Program-made: the position numbers and the translations under genes | The notes under the pieces: generated by a model | What the model was told of the DNA's origin: nothing | Seen by the model: only the letters and a program-made list of their open reading frames with translations | Database searches by the model: none | Shown here: positions 11,773-25,370 of the stretch, piece by piece | Layout: each line of letters begins with the position of its first letter | How positions within the stretch are numbered: position 1 is the stretch's first letter | Origin: Vespula vulgaris | Lineage: Eukaryota; Arthropoda; Insecta; Hymenoptera; Vespidae | DNA length: 64,000 nt | Assembly: GCF_905475345.1 (NCBI RefSeq) | Contig: NC_066586.1 | Span: 1,692,501-1,756,500, forward strand | Direction of reading: 5' to 3'

Positions 11773-13440
11773 ATGCATCTCCATACAAAGATACATACCT
11801 ACCCTACATACGTACGTAACTATACTCTCGAATCTCGTCGCTTCTATCGACATGCCTCCGAGATATTGTTACTACTTTCGATGGGTACACGTCTATGTTG
11901 TATCTGCAACATACGCGTATACGTGCATTATGGATGTTGCGGAACGTAAAAAGAACGAAAGGAGTGTACGTTTGTATGCGTACGTATGTGTGTGTATGTG
12001 CGTGTAAGTGAGAGAGAGAGAAAGAGAGAGAAAGTCCAACGAAACGAGAAGCGAGTACTTGCGAAGAACGATTCTCCCTTTGACTCCGTTGGCTTTCCTG
12101 ACCGCGCGTTCAAACGAGTATGCTTTTATCGAACGATTTATAGTTCTCGAAAGACGGCATTCGCGGTAAAGAAGTGAGCCATACATTTCGATATTTAATA
12201 GCCAACTTTTATTTATTATATAATTTTATCGCAAATTTCCAAATAACGTTCTTCACCGAGTTTTCGTCCTACCCACGTATTATATCTACCCATGCTATCT
12301 CGAGCTTTTCTTCCACGAGTCCTTTCTTTCTCTTTCCCTTATCCTCTCTCTCTCTTTTTTATCCGATTTAAACGCAGATGAATTTTTATGATTATAGTCG
12401 CGGCATACCACGATGGAATACTCATCGTTTTTCACAAACCGGATTCCAAGAGTCTACCACCGAAAATGGCCGGCTCGCGTGCATATACATGGATATACGT
12501 AGGTACTTATATAGATATTATACACACGTATATATAGACACACAGAACACATTTATATACACATACATACATTTAGCTTCATTCGCCAGTAATATTATGA
12601 ATAAGATCCCAAAATGATGAAACGTAGCGAGATTCAGCGTGTACTCTTCGTTCAGTTACCAGGGGTAATATTATGCAACGTTTCCTGTTCACGTTTAAAG
12701 TGTAATTAACATATTCGCCATTGAAAGCAAACGAGGCCAAATCCCGAATGAAGCTAACGGAACGGGAACGCCGGGCCTGGCCGTATTGGAAGGAAAAACG
12801 TTTTACGGTAATCCTAACCTTTTATACGTAATATGTACGCGGCGTATCAAACGAATAGAATTATCGTGATATCTTCTCTGTGGGATGCCACCTTAATATG
12901 GTAAAGCATTCGCTGTGTTATACTCTATTGTCATTGAAATAGCCGAAAACCTTAATTATCAGCCATTGACTCTCCTACGTGTAGGTATTCACTAAACGTG
13001 GACAAAACGTATAGACATACATATATACCAGCCGCATACGTATTATACAAACGTATATATCCTACTATATCCGAAATACTCGAGGGAAAACTACGTACAC
13101 GGTTTTCGTTCGACCGCGACGGAAATCATATTACACGATGTTCGGTAAAACCATTCGGCATCTCGAACCTCTTCGTCTTCTCCTCCTCCTCCTCTTTTTC
13201 GGGGGGGGGTGTAGGGGAGGGGGAAGGAGGAGGAAGAAAAGCTTCCCCTTGAAATCGTTGCGGTCGATGCCAAAGGTGAGGCTAATGAGCGCGTCTTCTC
13301 TAAAGGAAAAAACGTCGGAGGCAGGAGAGAAGGAAAGAGAGAGAGAGAGAGAGAGAAAGAGAGAGGTGAAAGGTGATAGGAGAATAGAAGAGTAGAGAAG
13401 AAAAGAAAAGGAAAAAGGAAGAAGAGGAAGCATAAAAAAA

Positions 13441-13446
13441 GATAGT

Positions 13447-13481
<35 letters not shown>

Positions 13482-13482
13482 T
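13441..13482. repeat. (GATA)n microsatellite
   Basis: About ten tetramer units, with GA-rich sequence on both sides. Confidence 0.9.
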
Positions 13483-14181
13483 TATATGGAAAGAGAGAGA
13501 AAGAGAGAGAGAAAAAAGAAGAGAAATTTTCAACGGTGTAAAGCACGAATAGGGAAAAAGCGATTCGATCTTCACCCTCGGAACCATTTCATTCCAGGAT
13601 TGTACCGGGGAATCTCTCGAATCGAGAAACAGACGTAACGCCACTGCCGCCGCGCGCGCGAACGAAGAGGAAGAAGAGCAGATAGCGCGAGAAGGACGGC
13701 TAAAAACCCCCTCGAGGTTTCGACTCAGCATCCCACGATATCTACATCTATTTTTGGCCACGGTCAGCTGTAGTTGCACGGCATTAGCATAATGAAGACG
13801 CGGTTCGTCTCCTCTCCTCTCTTCTTCTATCCTTCTCTCTATACTGTGTACTATCTACCTTCTATTTCTCTCTCTCTATCTATCTATCTCTTTCTCTCTT
13901 CGTCTATCTATCCATCTCTTTTGCGTGTACTGGCTCGTTGTCGTCTCTCCATCCCTTTCTATTCCCCTCTCTTCGCTCTTCTCTCAACTCTCTTTTTCCT
14001 TCTCTTTCTACCTCTCTCTCTCTCTCTCTCTCTCCTCTTCATGAGCACCGAGTGGTTCGGTTACTCCGTTGACACCGTTGCTGCTACTGCTACGAGTAAA
14101 TGCGAGAGTGGCCGGTGCCGGATGGACCGAGAGGGAATATAAAGGCCATGGGATGAGCGGACGAGCGAATGAGAGAGAAAC

Positions 14182-14224
<43 letters not shown>

Positions 14225-14790
14225 AAAAAAGAGAAAGAAAGAACGACGAGAGACTGGATGAAAAAGCAAAGAGAGGGAGGGTAACGCAAAAGGGGATGAG
14301 AGTTAGCTGTGTATCTTTCGCGTGAAAATTTACACGGTTAACCTCCCTGTAACAAGACGAAGTCTGATCGTCATCCTTCGATGCGTATCTCTTGAAATTG
14401 AGAAGAACGCATCGATAGATGCGTGCAACGGAAAATTGATCGATGATCGCTCACGTTTTACACGTGTGTCCTGTAATTTCGGTGATACTTGAAAAGAAAT
14501 AATTCGATGTATAATACTTGGAAATATTTATCTTCTTAAGCATCGTGATAATTAACATCTCGTTGGATTACGAGTATAAGTAGAAGTGACGATTAAATAG
14601 GGAAGAAATAAAAGGGTGTTATTTATTGAACATAAACATGGTCGTCTCGAGACGTGCGTGCACGGGGTGTGCACACACAACCTGTACCTCTTATACTTTC
14701 TCGTTTCTCGCTCGGAAGTTCGACAAGAGAAGGCAACGCGAAGGTCGTCCAAGAGAAGGAGTACCTTATATACATATATACATACATACG

Positions 14791-14824
<34 letters not shown>

Positions 14825-15999
14825 GTAAAATGGAAGGAGAAGATCGTATGGATGGTGAAAGGAGCGTAAAAGGGAGAAGCGAAGGGAAACCCGCTCGGAA
14901 GAGCGATGCATGCCGGCGCGTAGACTATTTTAAGTTAAGGGAAGCAATGTGTTCGAAGGGGGAATGCCTTTCCTTTTCTTTTTTCTTTTTCATTCTTTTT
15001 TTCCCTCTTCTTTTGCTTCTTCTTTTCCTTTTCCTTTTCTTCTCGTTTCGTTACGTCCTCCTTTCGTTTCTCCGACAAACGAATGAGAGAAGAGGAATCA
15101 CCACCGGTTGGTTACTTTTGTTAATATCATCGAGGAAAGGTCGTAAAAACGATGAAGACGAGGAAAGAAGATCCATTCTAATCCATAACGAGAGAAGAAA
15201 ATCAACGCGAGAGAACTACTGTACCGAGAATACAACACAAGATAACAAGCTCGGCTACGAGCGAAGAGGAGAACCGGCCACGCTAAGCTGACTTTCTTGA
15301 ATAACTCAAGACGCTACTCAACTCCGCAAATGCTCGCCATACGCGGATATTCCTTCTTCTTCTTCCTCGCACGAATCCTCCTATCTCTCTGCTATACCTT
15401 CATGGTTATATTCTCGTCTCTTTTGCCACAGGAACAGCCTAATCTCTATCTCTCTATCTCCGTCGCTATCTTTCTCTCTCTATATATACAAGAGAGAGGA
15501 AGATTTCGCGCTTAGAGTCCTCCAACCTTTCACGCCTCTCATAGTCCGACTATGTATGTCTCTTGGGATACTAAGAAGATAGTTTGTCTTCTCTCTCTCT
15601 CTCTCTCTCCCTCTACCTATATTTTCTCTCTCTCTTTCCATCTTGAAAGCTTACGTCGAATAATCGCAGATCAACATCCCGATACAAAGATGTAGTGTGT
15701 ACGTACTTATCTACACAATCATTCGTAGTTGTACGATTTTCTCTCGAATTTGTCTATCGACGATATCGTTTAATCTCATATTCATTCGGATAGGTTCTAT
15801 TCGAAATCGATTCTCGTCGCGATTTCCAGACGTGTAACACTATTTCTTTGAGAACAAATAAACGTCCCTACCTCTTAATTTTGCTACTGAAAAACTTCTC
15901 GCCTTCTATACGATACCCGAAGATAGTCGGCAAAAGTGAAAATTAATTTGTGCCGCGCGCCTGAGACTCGGCGATACCACCGAAGACTTAAATGAATGT

Positions 16000-16130
16000 A
16001 CAAAGTTCTCACGCATTTTATTAATTTCACTTGGTGCATTAGTTATAATTACTAACATCTTGCGAGAGCTGGTCGAGGGTAATTAATAACGAGGTACCGT
16101 TCATCTTCATTAATGGCAAAGAGTAACATG
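16000..16130. promoter_or_regulatory. Cluster of TAAT homeodomain-type motifs
   Basis: Five TAAT/ATTA cores (ttattaat, gcattag, ttataatta, ggtaattaataa, tcattaatgg) lie within about 110 bp of repeat-free DNA. Such clusters are common in developmental enhancers, but TAAT is frequent in AT-rich DNA, so confidence is low. Confidence 0.2.
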
Positions 16131-16170
16131 GTTCTTCTTTCGTGTTACTCCTTTAACGGGGATCGTCTTC

Positions 16171-16174
16171 GAGA

Positions 16175-16214
<40 letters not shown>
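16171..16214. repeat. (CT)n microsatellite
   Basis: Perfect dinucleotide run. Confidence 0.95.
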
Positions 16215-16217
<3 letters not shown>

Positions 16218-16400
16218 GAGTTTAAGAGCCAACGAAGAGAAAATCGATAACGTCAGCCGATCCGATTGGAAAATCTTCGAGGATGTAGCGAATTCTGGTA
16301 CGCGAGATCGCACGCTAAATCGTTCGACGCTCGGACCTTTCTCGGATTATGAACGATCCACTTAAAGCCTGTCGGCCTTTCGGGCTTAACGTACGGAGTG

Positions 16401-16478
16401 ATAGATCGATCGATCGATACAACGATAGATCGATCGATCGATCGATCGTTGTATCGGTCGTTATATCGATCGATCGAC
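16401..16478. repeat. (ATCG)n palindromic block
   Basis: Units of the self-complementary tetramer gatc/atcg contain a perfect inverted repeat. cgatacaacgat at 16415-16426 pairs with atcgttgtatcg at 16445-16456 across an 18 bp loop that is itself palindromic. Confidence 0.85.
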
Positions 16479-17025
16479 CATGCGCATAACTCCGATATAC
16501 ACGATGTACACCAAGGAGAGTCGGTTGCGTGAAGCATCGGCGATGATCGCTTCCGAAAGCCGAGTCCGATGCGCTCCTGACTATACTGATTCGTATCGAC
16601 ACAAATTCATACTTGCTAAAATGCTTAGAATCGATAAATTAATCTGCATCGTAGAGAAATTTCACGAAATGGTCAAGAACGATCAAAAATATAAGATTAA
16701 AGTTAATATTAAAACGATATTTATTACTACGATAATCATTGACTATCATCTTTCCTTTCGTTCAATTTTCTATCGCAATTGTTCAATCGAGTCGATTGAG
16801 TCAAAGATCAAACGCGTAATCGTTAAAGGGTTCCTAATAAACAAGAGATAAAACGACTGACAAATTAAATATCGATTTAAATAGAGAATATTATATTTAA
16901 ATAAAGATGAGAGGTATGAAAGAGAAAAAAATAAATAAAGATGGAGAGGGAAGAAGATAGCTCGTACATCGCATCGTTTTTATCGGTACAATTGCATTTC
17001 GTTATTTCGTCTCCACAGCTCTTTC

Positions 17026-17091
17026 TTTCTTTCCTTCCTTCCTTCCTTCCTTCCTTCCTTCCTTCCTTCCTTCCTTCCTCCCTTCCTTCCT

Positions 17092-17127
<36 letters not shown>

Positions 17128-17128
17128 T
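17026..17128. repeat. (TTCC)n and (TTTC)n microsatellite
   Basis: Two adjoining tetramer arrays of about 65 and 35 bp. Confidence 0.95.
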
Positions 17129-17310
17129 TCTTCCTTACTTTCTCGTCCGACGTTATTCCGAGTAAATAACATTTACCATTGGAAACGCGACGGGGTTACG
17201 GGACAAATTGATCTCGCTCGAGTCACGTACTACCCTGTGTCGGAACAACATAAAAATGTAATTACTCCTGTCATCGGAAACGAGCGGAAGGAAGAAGAAG
17301 AAGATGAAGA

Positions 17311-17351
17311 AAGAAGAAGAAGAAGAAGAAGAAGAAGAAGAAGAAGAAGAA
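17311..17351. repeat. (GAA)n microsatellite
   Basis: About 13 GAA units within an A/G-rich stretch. Confidence 0.9.
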
Positions 17352-17626
17352 GGAAATGCGGCCATAGCTGAATTGAGGCTCGAACGTGATGTTTAGTTTG
17401 GCTATGAGGTGAGCTCTCGCTCTTTCGATGAGAGAGAACAATTTTCAGAAAATAAATCCACTTACTATAATCCGTACACATATATATGTACTCTTATAAC
17501 GCGTGTGACTTTCCCTGTTTATTCGTCCCTCCTACGATCATCCTCAAGCAAGATCATCCACTGTTTTTCTAGACGATCGAACGAATATAGTCTAATAAAA
17601 ACAATCTCGCGAAAACGACTTTTATC

Positions 17627-17705
17627 TGTCGTCGTCGTCGTCGTCATCGTCGTAGTTGTCGTCGGTTTTCTCGTTTTCGTCGTCGTCGTCGTCGTCGTCG
17701 TCGTT
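17627..17705. repeat. (GTC)n trinucleotide block
   Basis: Two GTC arrays are separated by variant units. Frames through it are simple Val, Ser or Arg repeats. Confidence 0.9.
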
Positions 17706-18341
17706 GATTCGATTCTCAAAATTATCAGAGTTACATAAAAGCTACGATTTCAAAGCTAATAGAACATTAAACAGGTTGAGAGACATCTCGAAGAAAGAGG
17801 TGGCATTTTACAAAATGTCTCCTTTGCCGTTAAACGAAAGCCTCCCGTTACTAGGGGCAAGAGAGAGCATTCGCGTAAATATTCCAGCACCATTCTCTCG
17901 CTTTATCATCATTTCGAGCAAAGACTAGATTCAAAAGACGTAGGACGCGTCTTGCACGAGAAACAAGAATTCTTCGTCTTTCTTTCCGCGTCGCGGCATA
18001 CAAAAGAGAACAAGACAGACGTAGGGAGAGAAGAAGAGAGAGAGAAAGAAAGAAAAAGGAACAGAAAGAAAGAGAGAGAGAGAGAGAGAGGAAGAAAGGA
18101 CGAAAAACGTCGAAGAAACAAGGACGTCGTGTCTCGGTGATTCTCATTGGATCAGCCTGCCGAAGATTCCCGCTTCGGAATTGGCCGAAATTGACGAAAT
18201 TTTCGAGTTAAGTATCGACTCTTGTGCGGGCTCTTGGAAGCGAGAAGGCCAACAAAAAAAAAAGAGAGAAAGGAAAAGAAAGAAAAGAGATAGAGAACGA
18301 GAGAGAGAGAGAGAGAGCCGGAAAGAGACAGACAGAGACGG

Positions 18342-18380
<39 letters not shown>

Positions 18381-19333
18381 AAAAGAGAGAGACGAACGAT
18401 CAACGCCATCGTCGAAGGATCTAACGAGATCAACGGGACGAGAACGCGTGGTGAGAATAAATTTCGCTGCGGAAGCTCCGTCATCCAGTGTCATCGGGTT
18501 CGTAAACGCATTTACGATAGGAGGAGGACACCTTCCTTTCGCTCACTGCTATCCCTCGAAACGCTAACATCCCCTTTACACCCCCTTAGAAGCTCCCCTC
18601 TGTCCCTTCTCCCTCTCCCTTCCACCTTTTTACTAGCCTGCCTACCGACCTTCCTTCTTTTTCTTCGTTCGTACGATCGATCGTAATTTCCGTCAGTGAG
18701 TCACGAAAGAAGAGGGAGCTCCTACGCCATATACAATACGGAACGCGAAGGAGGAAAGATATAAGGGGTATAGTTCGGGCGGAGGGGGGTGACTAATCGC
18801 GGGGCTAAACTACCGAGAACCACCCCACGCGATACGAGGCGGCTTCTTAGAATCGCTTTCGAACTTCGTCATGGATTTTATCCAATGGATGCCGTGTATA
18901 TACCTACCCCACTCTACCACTACAGCGTAGTTACATACGTTACTATCTACCTCTATATATTATATATATATATGTGTGTGTATGTATGTATGCGTGTGTA
19001 TATATTCACTTCTATATACGTATATACATATGTATGTATATATATCGTATGATACATAAGCAGCACGTAGGCGTGTTTGTCGCACAAAGTCGCGTTTGGT
19101 CATCGAAGGAAATGCCTGATAGATATCGTCCTGTCGTCGTAGATTACCGTCCCTTTGTGGTCCGTTCGAGTACCGATATTCCGTTTGCCCTCTCTATATC
19201 CCTTCGAAGGATCATCGAATCCTATCATGCGTTTGAGATCGTTCCTATCTATGTTTCGATAATACGATAAGAGTATACGAAATCTCTAGTACGACCAGGA
19301 TTTTCAACCTATAACCTACTAAACATCTTCTAT

Positions 19334-19334
19334 C

Positions 19335-19386
<52 letters not shown>
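19334..19386. repeat. (CT)n microsatellite
   Basis: Perfect dinucleotide run. Confidence 0.95.
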
Positions 19387-19388
<2 letters not shown>

Positions 19389-19705
19389 TTTTCCCGCATT
19401 GTTCTGCTTTAAATCGGCTTGCAATTCTTTTAGCCATATCGAAATAAATTTCCAATCGATCGCAGGTCTACGGCGTTACGCCATTAGGCGTCGCCACGTC
19501 GTCGTTAGATGGTTATGGATCAATCCACGAAAATGACCGGCGACTCTTCGTCTATGGTTCATAGCTCTCGAAGATATCGTAAGCGTTATATAACGGAGAC
19601 GAAATAATGGCGAGTCTCGTTGTAACATACTTGTAGATTTTTCATCGTCATGATTCTCCTTCCCTTTTCGTCTTGTATTTTTTCTCTTTCCTCCTCTCCT
19701 CTTTC

Positions 19706-19768
19706 TTCCTCCTCCTCCTCCTCCTCTTCTTCTTCTTCTTCTTCTTCTTCTTCTTCTTCTTCTTCTTC
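19706..19768. repeat. (CCT)n/(CTT)n microsatellite
   Basis: Six CCT units are followed by about 14 CTT units. Confidence 0.95.
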
Positions 19769-22700
19769 CGCCTTTACTTCTACTTCTATTTCTATTTCCA
19801 CTTCGATACTCGTAAACATACAAAAGACTTTGCGATCCAGTCGATGAAGCAAGTCATTTACGGTATATAGGTATATTCTATGTATATCGTCCGTTCATGA
19901 AATTCGATTTAAGACGATCCTCGAAGGTAGAACGACTTAGCAATCACGTTGTAATTTATTGATCTAATCCTTCGTCTGTTAGGCATTACAGATAAACTCG
20001 AAGTTAAATGAAACTTAACGCCGTCGGGTTCGTCGTGTTCTCTTTATACACTTTGAAAGCTTACGAGGAGTCATCGTCGTCTCGAGGATCCATGCTTTTG
20101 GTACTCGTCGAGTAGTCATCAAAGAGGAAACACGTTGAAATGCGCCCGCGCGAACGCCTCGCAAGCCATCCATGAAGAAATTTGACTAAACGACGACTGG
20201 ATGGCGGAAAATCAATGCACAATAATATTACACACGTGTATCCGTTTGGCGCACATCCAGATGCATTTACCGACGGAACACTTTCCAACGTGAATTGACA
20301 GAGAGGAACAGAGAGAGAGAGAGAGAGAGAAGGACGAGGCAGCTGGATACAAGTGTATAATAAATATACGCGAGGCTTATTCCGTTAGAAGTATCTCGTT
20401 TTGCGAAAAAGAAACGCGTTCGTTCGATCGCGACGGCCCACCGAGATAACGTTCCCTCGGATGGATATGTCATTTATAAATCGCTTATACCAAATATCAA
20501 AGATGCATAATATATTATATATTCGAAGGAAACGTTTGCGATATTGAATTTTTCTAGATAGGTAGCTGGGGTACCTAACGGAGAAAATGTAAAAGTATGT
20601 TACCTTATGGAAACTTATTTCTTAACGCTTTAACCCAAACAATTCTACTAAGAATTATACAAAAAAAAAAGAAAAGAAAAGAAAAAAAAAAGAAAGATGA
20701 ATGAAGAAAACAAAGAATGAAGGAAAAAAATGAAAAAGAAAAATGATAGCGACCGTATAGTAATCTCGCATCTGCTCGGGTCCATCCTCTTTTCGGCTCA
20801 AAAATGGACGGACTTTTCGGGGGAAAACATCCACGAATGTCTCATCGTTTATCTCGACGACTAAGCATCCTAAAGCTGCGCGGAGTTCCGAGGAGGCGAC
20901 ATAAATCGTTCACACGTTTCGCTAGTTCTCTTTCTCTCTCTCTTCCTCTCTCTTTTTCGAGATCATAATCCAGCTCTCACGGGGAATGAGCCATGTAGCG
21001 GAAAGAAATAAAAAGCGAAAGCGGAGGACACGTTGCGCTGTTTGGAGGTTCCGGACACGCACGAGCCGTGTCTCTTACATGTGTCCGGTCTATGCCCTCG
21101 AACTTGGCACCAGGTCGCCAAGAGCCTGTTCAAAGGAGGAAACCATGACCAGTCTCAACGTCGATCCTTTCGATCCGGTTCTCTATCTCTCTTTCTTTTT
21201 CTTTTTCTATCGCTCGTGAAGAAAAGTCTGCCTGCTCGTTTGCTTTCTTGCACGGTGCAAGAGACAACCCTTATTTTTCCGTGCTAGGTCTACCGCCTAT
21301 CTCTTCCCTTCCTTTTCCTTCCCCTACTCTCCCCCTTTTTCTTTTCTTTTTTGTATTTCTTTTTTTCTTTTTTTTACCTCGAGCTGCAGGTTGCAACAAG
21401 GCTGCACGGCATTTAACCCCACATAGGTCGTGTATCGTATACGTCGAAGTCGAAGGAGGTGAGTTGCTAGGTCGAAGACCGTGCGGCTACCACCTGGCAG
21501 GCAAGCTTGTTAAATTTATTTCTTCAATGGGACTCTGTACTGTGCATGCACGATATCGACGAGTTCTCCGTGTCTCCCCTAATTCTCCGTCTACGACTGA
21601 TACGAGTAAATATGTATCTAACCTATTTGATACGTATGCGTGAATACTTACATACATACATACATACGTACGTACGTATATATATATAGATAGATACATA
21701 CCTACTTACTTATATGTAGGATGTTCTCCTTTACAGTATTTCACGTGTTCCGATGCGTCAGCTCTGGATAATGTTCGGCACCGACTAAAATTTATGTTTA
21801 TCGCGGGGAAATATCTACCGGCTTCGAGTTCCGTGATACCGGGAATTTTTATTTCAATATAAGCATAACGAAATAACAACTCCTACGCGATACTTCTTTT
21901 CTCATTAACTTTGTTGGATGCAATAAGAAACAGAGAAAAAAGTATATATATATATATATATATAATTGCAAAGATTGCAGAGATATAAGAAAATTTCTTT
22001 CATTAATTTTCATTCTAATCATCCTTTCCTTTCTAGAACGAAACAGTTTACGCTATACACGCCTACGCTGCCGTGCTGGTTTCAATTGATCGACGTGTAA
22101 AAAGCAATTTTCAAAAGACAAATTTAGGGATGAACGCAAAGCACGATACCAGAGAGATAGATGAAAGGATCTTCTATGGTTTTCGACTCTATTTCGGTGA
22201 TAGCTGTCGTTTCACGCTGCATCATGTTCTTTGTACGCATACATTCTCTTGTCTCTCTCTCTCTCTCTCTCTCCCTCTGTCTCTCTGTCTCTCTGTATAT
22301 ATCGCCACGTATATCGAACGATCCATGCAAACACAGAACGGTATACCATTGATACGCGTGCATTTGCTAAAGCCATTAAGGGTCGCTGGCCGCATCGTAT
22401 GTGTTCGCGTATACAGGTAAGCCAGAGGATGCTGGACACAGACACTCAGGGGGCGTGTATATCCAGGAACGTGTAGAGTCTATTAGAACTATCAGACCTT
22501 TGTCAGGCTAGACGCCAGAAAGATTATGCAATTACGAAATGGCTCCTATCCAAGAGCAGCTTCCAAACTTCTACGCGATCGTTTACACCTCTTTCACGTT
22601 GTCTTTTCTTCATCTTATTTAAACTTATTTATTTGCTTTCGTAACTATTATTATTCGTCGAATATAAACGTATTTAATTCGATCGAAATAGAACAATTAT

Positions 22701-23670
22701 AACAATGTAGGATTCTCACGATTATCAGGGAATATTCAAAAAGGAAGAGCTTATTTTATAACGTCATGGATATTGAGTAATATAACAATTACCGTAATAA
22801 TTTTTTTTTCTCTTGTTTTTTTTTTTTCTTTTTACATCGATTTACAATGATCACTCTCGTACGTACCTATATACATACATACATACACCGATACATACAT
22901 ACATACATATATATATCCACTCCATGTATTCTCGTTCGTTTCGAGCTATTCGAATCAACGAGCATTTCGGACGCGTTGTAAAGAAGAAAATCAGTGTCCA
23001 TTACAAAATTCTCCTCGTACCTACACTTCATCCGCGAAAATCGAGAGAAATAGAGATTGCTATAGAGATGTATAGATGGCTATAATATATAGAAAATAAA
23101 ATACATGAACGTGCAAACGGTTCTCAACAATAATTACGTGTTCTGCGCGAACGCACACAGGCCGCTTATCAACCGTAAAAAGAATTGTTTTATCGGTAAC
23201 GAGCGAATTATACGCGAGAACCAGAACACACGTTCTCGACAAAATAGAAAGGTAGAAAACGGCGGCGAGCAGAATTAATCTCTAATGCGTTAAAACGAAA
23301 CAAATTGCCGGCAAATCCGGATCGGACGGATTGGACATCGGAAAGCGTCGTTTGTAACGCGACGACGAAAGTTTCATGGAAAAACCTCTGACTAAAGCCA
23401 CCCCTTCTACTTTATCCCTCTTCATCTCCACCTCTCTCTCTCTCTCTCTCCCTCTCTCTCTCTCCCTCTCTCTCTCTCTTATTCTCTTTCCCCGTCGATT
23501 CGGCGAAAAACGGTCTAGTTCTCTCGGATGTGCTCGATCCCGTTCCGGATAGAATAAAATGCTAACGGACTCCCGCCGGTAATTCCGTGAATTCGCGTAA
23601 CGGCATAGTCAGACGTACGATTTACGAAATCATCCTATCGGCGCCAAACGATTCCTAATGCCTTCTCCGT

Positions 23671-23773
<103 letters not shown>

Positions 23774-23923
23774 CTGCGTTTCCGATCAATAACGGGTGAA
23801 ACGATACGCCTCCCATTTCCCACCCCTTTTTGTGATCGACCCATCTCGGACCTCGTTTCTTTCCAAGATTCGTCCTCTCCTGAATGAAATGGAAAACATC
23901 CGACATACACCGAAATTTCGAGC

Positions 23924-23969
<46 letters not shown>

Positions 23970-24351
23970 TCGAGTCCGAGGGTGAGTGAAATTTTCAAAG
24001 GAATTTTGATACTAGCACGTCGATAAATCGTCCTGGCATGTTTCCTTCCTATTGTACGACCTTCTTCTCTCAGCGACTCTTCGGCGAAGTACGCCTCAGC
24101 ACATACTATTCCTCTTCTCCATCGATGTAGGAGCTTTGCTATTCCCGCAAGAATGGCTACGTGCGACGTGCGACGTGCAATGGCAACCGCAGCAACAACA
24201 GCAGCAGTACTAGCAGCAGTACTAGCAGCAGCAAACCCTGACGCAGTAACATCACGGAATTGTTTAGAACGCGCGAGCCACTCAAGAAGGAGACTTCTAC
24301 TCTCTGAAGAGTCTCCGTTCTTCCGCTCGATCCTCTCAACTGCGTCCTCTT

Positions 24352-24451
24352 CTTCCTCCTCCTCCTTCTTCTTCTCCTCCTCCTCCTCTTCTTCTTCTTC
24401 TTCTTCTTCTTCTTCTTCTTCTTCTTCTTCTTCTTCCTCTTCCTCTTCTCC
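24352..24451. repeat. (CCT)n/(CTT)n microsatellite
   Basis: Pyrimidine trinucleotide array of about 100 bp, giving polyserine in one frame. Confidence 0.9.
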
Positions 24452-24821
24452 TCGTCATAGCATCAGCTTCCTACACAAGAATCTTTATAGTCCCTCGTAA
24501 ACAACGGTTATGAATCGCAGCGTTTGTTACCGGATTTAGACGCTCCCCGACCAAAAATTCAAAGGACCTATCTATATACATATATCTATATATGTATCTA
24601 TTCTTGTACGTGTGTACGCGCACGCGTGTATCTCTCTACGTGTGTCCGTCTTCTATTCATATTATCTACTCGAGTCGATGACTATAGCCATAGATGAAAC
24701 GAAATTATTTTCATTAAACGTTTACCGTCCTTCCCACTTTGTTCTTGACAACTTTTTATCTCGGACATATTTTTTCTCCGATCGCTGAATAAAAAAGTTA
24801 TCTCCGACGGTGATATTCATT

Positions 24822-24861
<40 letters not shown>

Positions 24862-25229
24862 GATCGCTCGGACAATATGGAGCCATTCGTAGGCAATTCT
24901 TTTCTCTACGTAAACACCGAGTTACTAGTCATCTTTTCTACCTCGATCGATCCCGTACCGAATTGGATATTAATTTCTTTTCTAATAAACAACATAAACC
25001 CTTACGGTATGAAGGGTGTCTCTTAAAAAAGAAAAAAAGGCAGAAAGAAAGAAAGACAGAAAAGAAAAGAAAAAGGAAGGGGGAAAAATGGCGGACTCTC
25101 GTAGTCGTCTTTGTCTTTGGCGAGAAATAGAAAGTTATTTATGCGAAATAATAAAAATTCCAGAGCGAATTCCAGGGTCCAGAACGAAGTGATAAAACGA
25201 TGCGGTGAATTTAAAAGCGAAAATCGTCG

Positions 25230-25370
25230 AATATATATATATATATACATATACATATACATATATATATATATATATATATTCATACATACATATATAT
25301 ATGTGTATTATGTAAACGTTTATGCATATATATATATATATATACATGTACATATATACATATATGGTAG
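25230..25370. repeat. (TA)n/(TACA)n microsatellite
   Basis: AT dinucleotide and TATG-type runs. They precede a pyrimidine tract and AG at about 25387. Confidence 0.9.

Larger units (their letters stand above)
10081..16000. other. Non-coding, mixed unique and repeat
   Basis: Unique stretches at 10081-10640, 10720-10855, 12610-12990 and 14300-14600 are separated by GA, GATA and CT arrays. The 10720-10855 island follows a long pyrimidine tract ending in AG and could be an exon, but nothing confirms it. Confidence 0.5.

Noticed and set aside
16171..16214. Possible CRISPR-like spacing of repeats in the GA/CT zones
   Set aside because: Eukaryotic microsatellites with irregular spacing and no unique spacers between identical longer repeats.
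22212..22445. Overlapping plus and minus frames around a short (CT)n
   Set aside because: Both strands open through the repeat; no domain.
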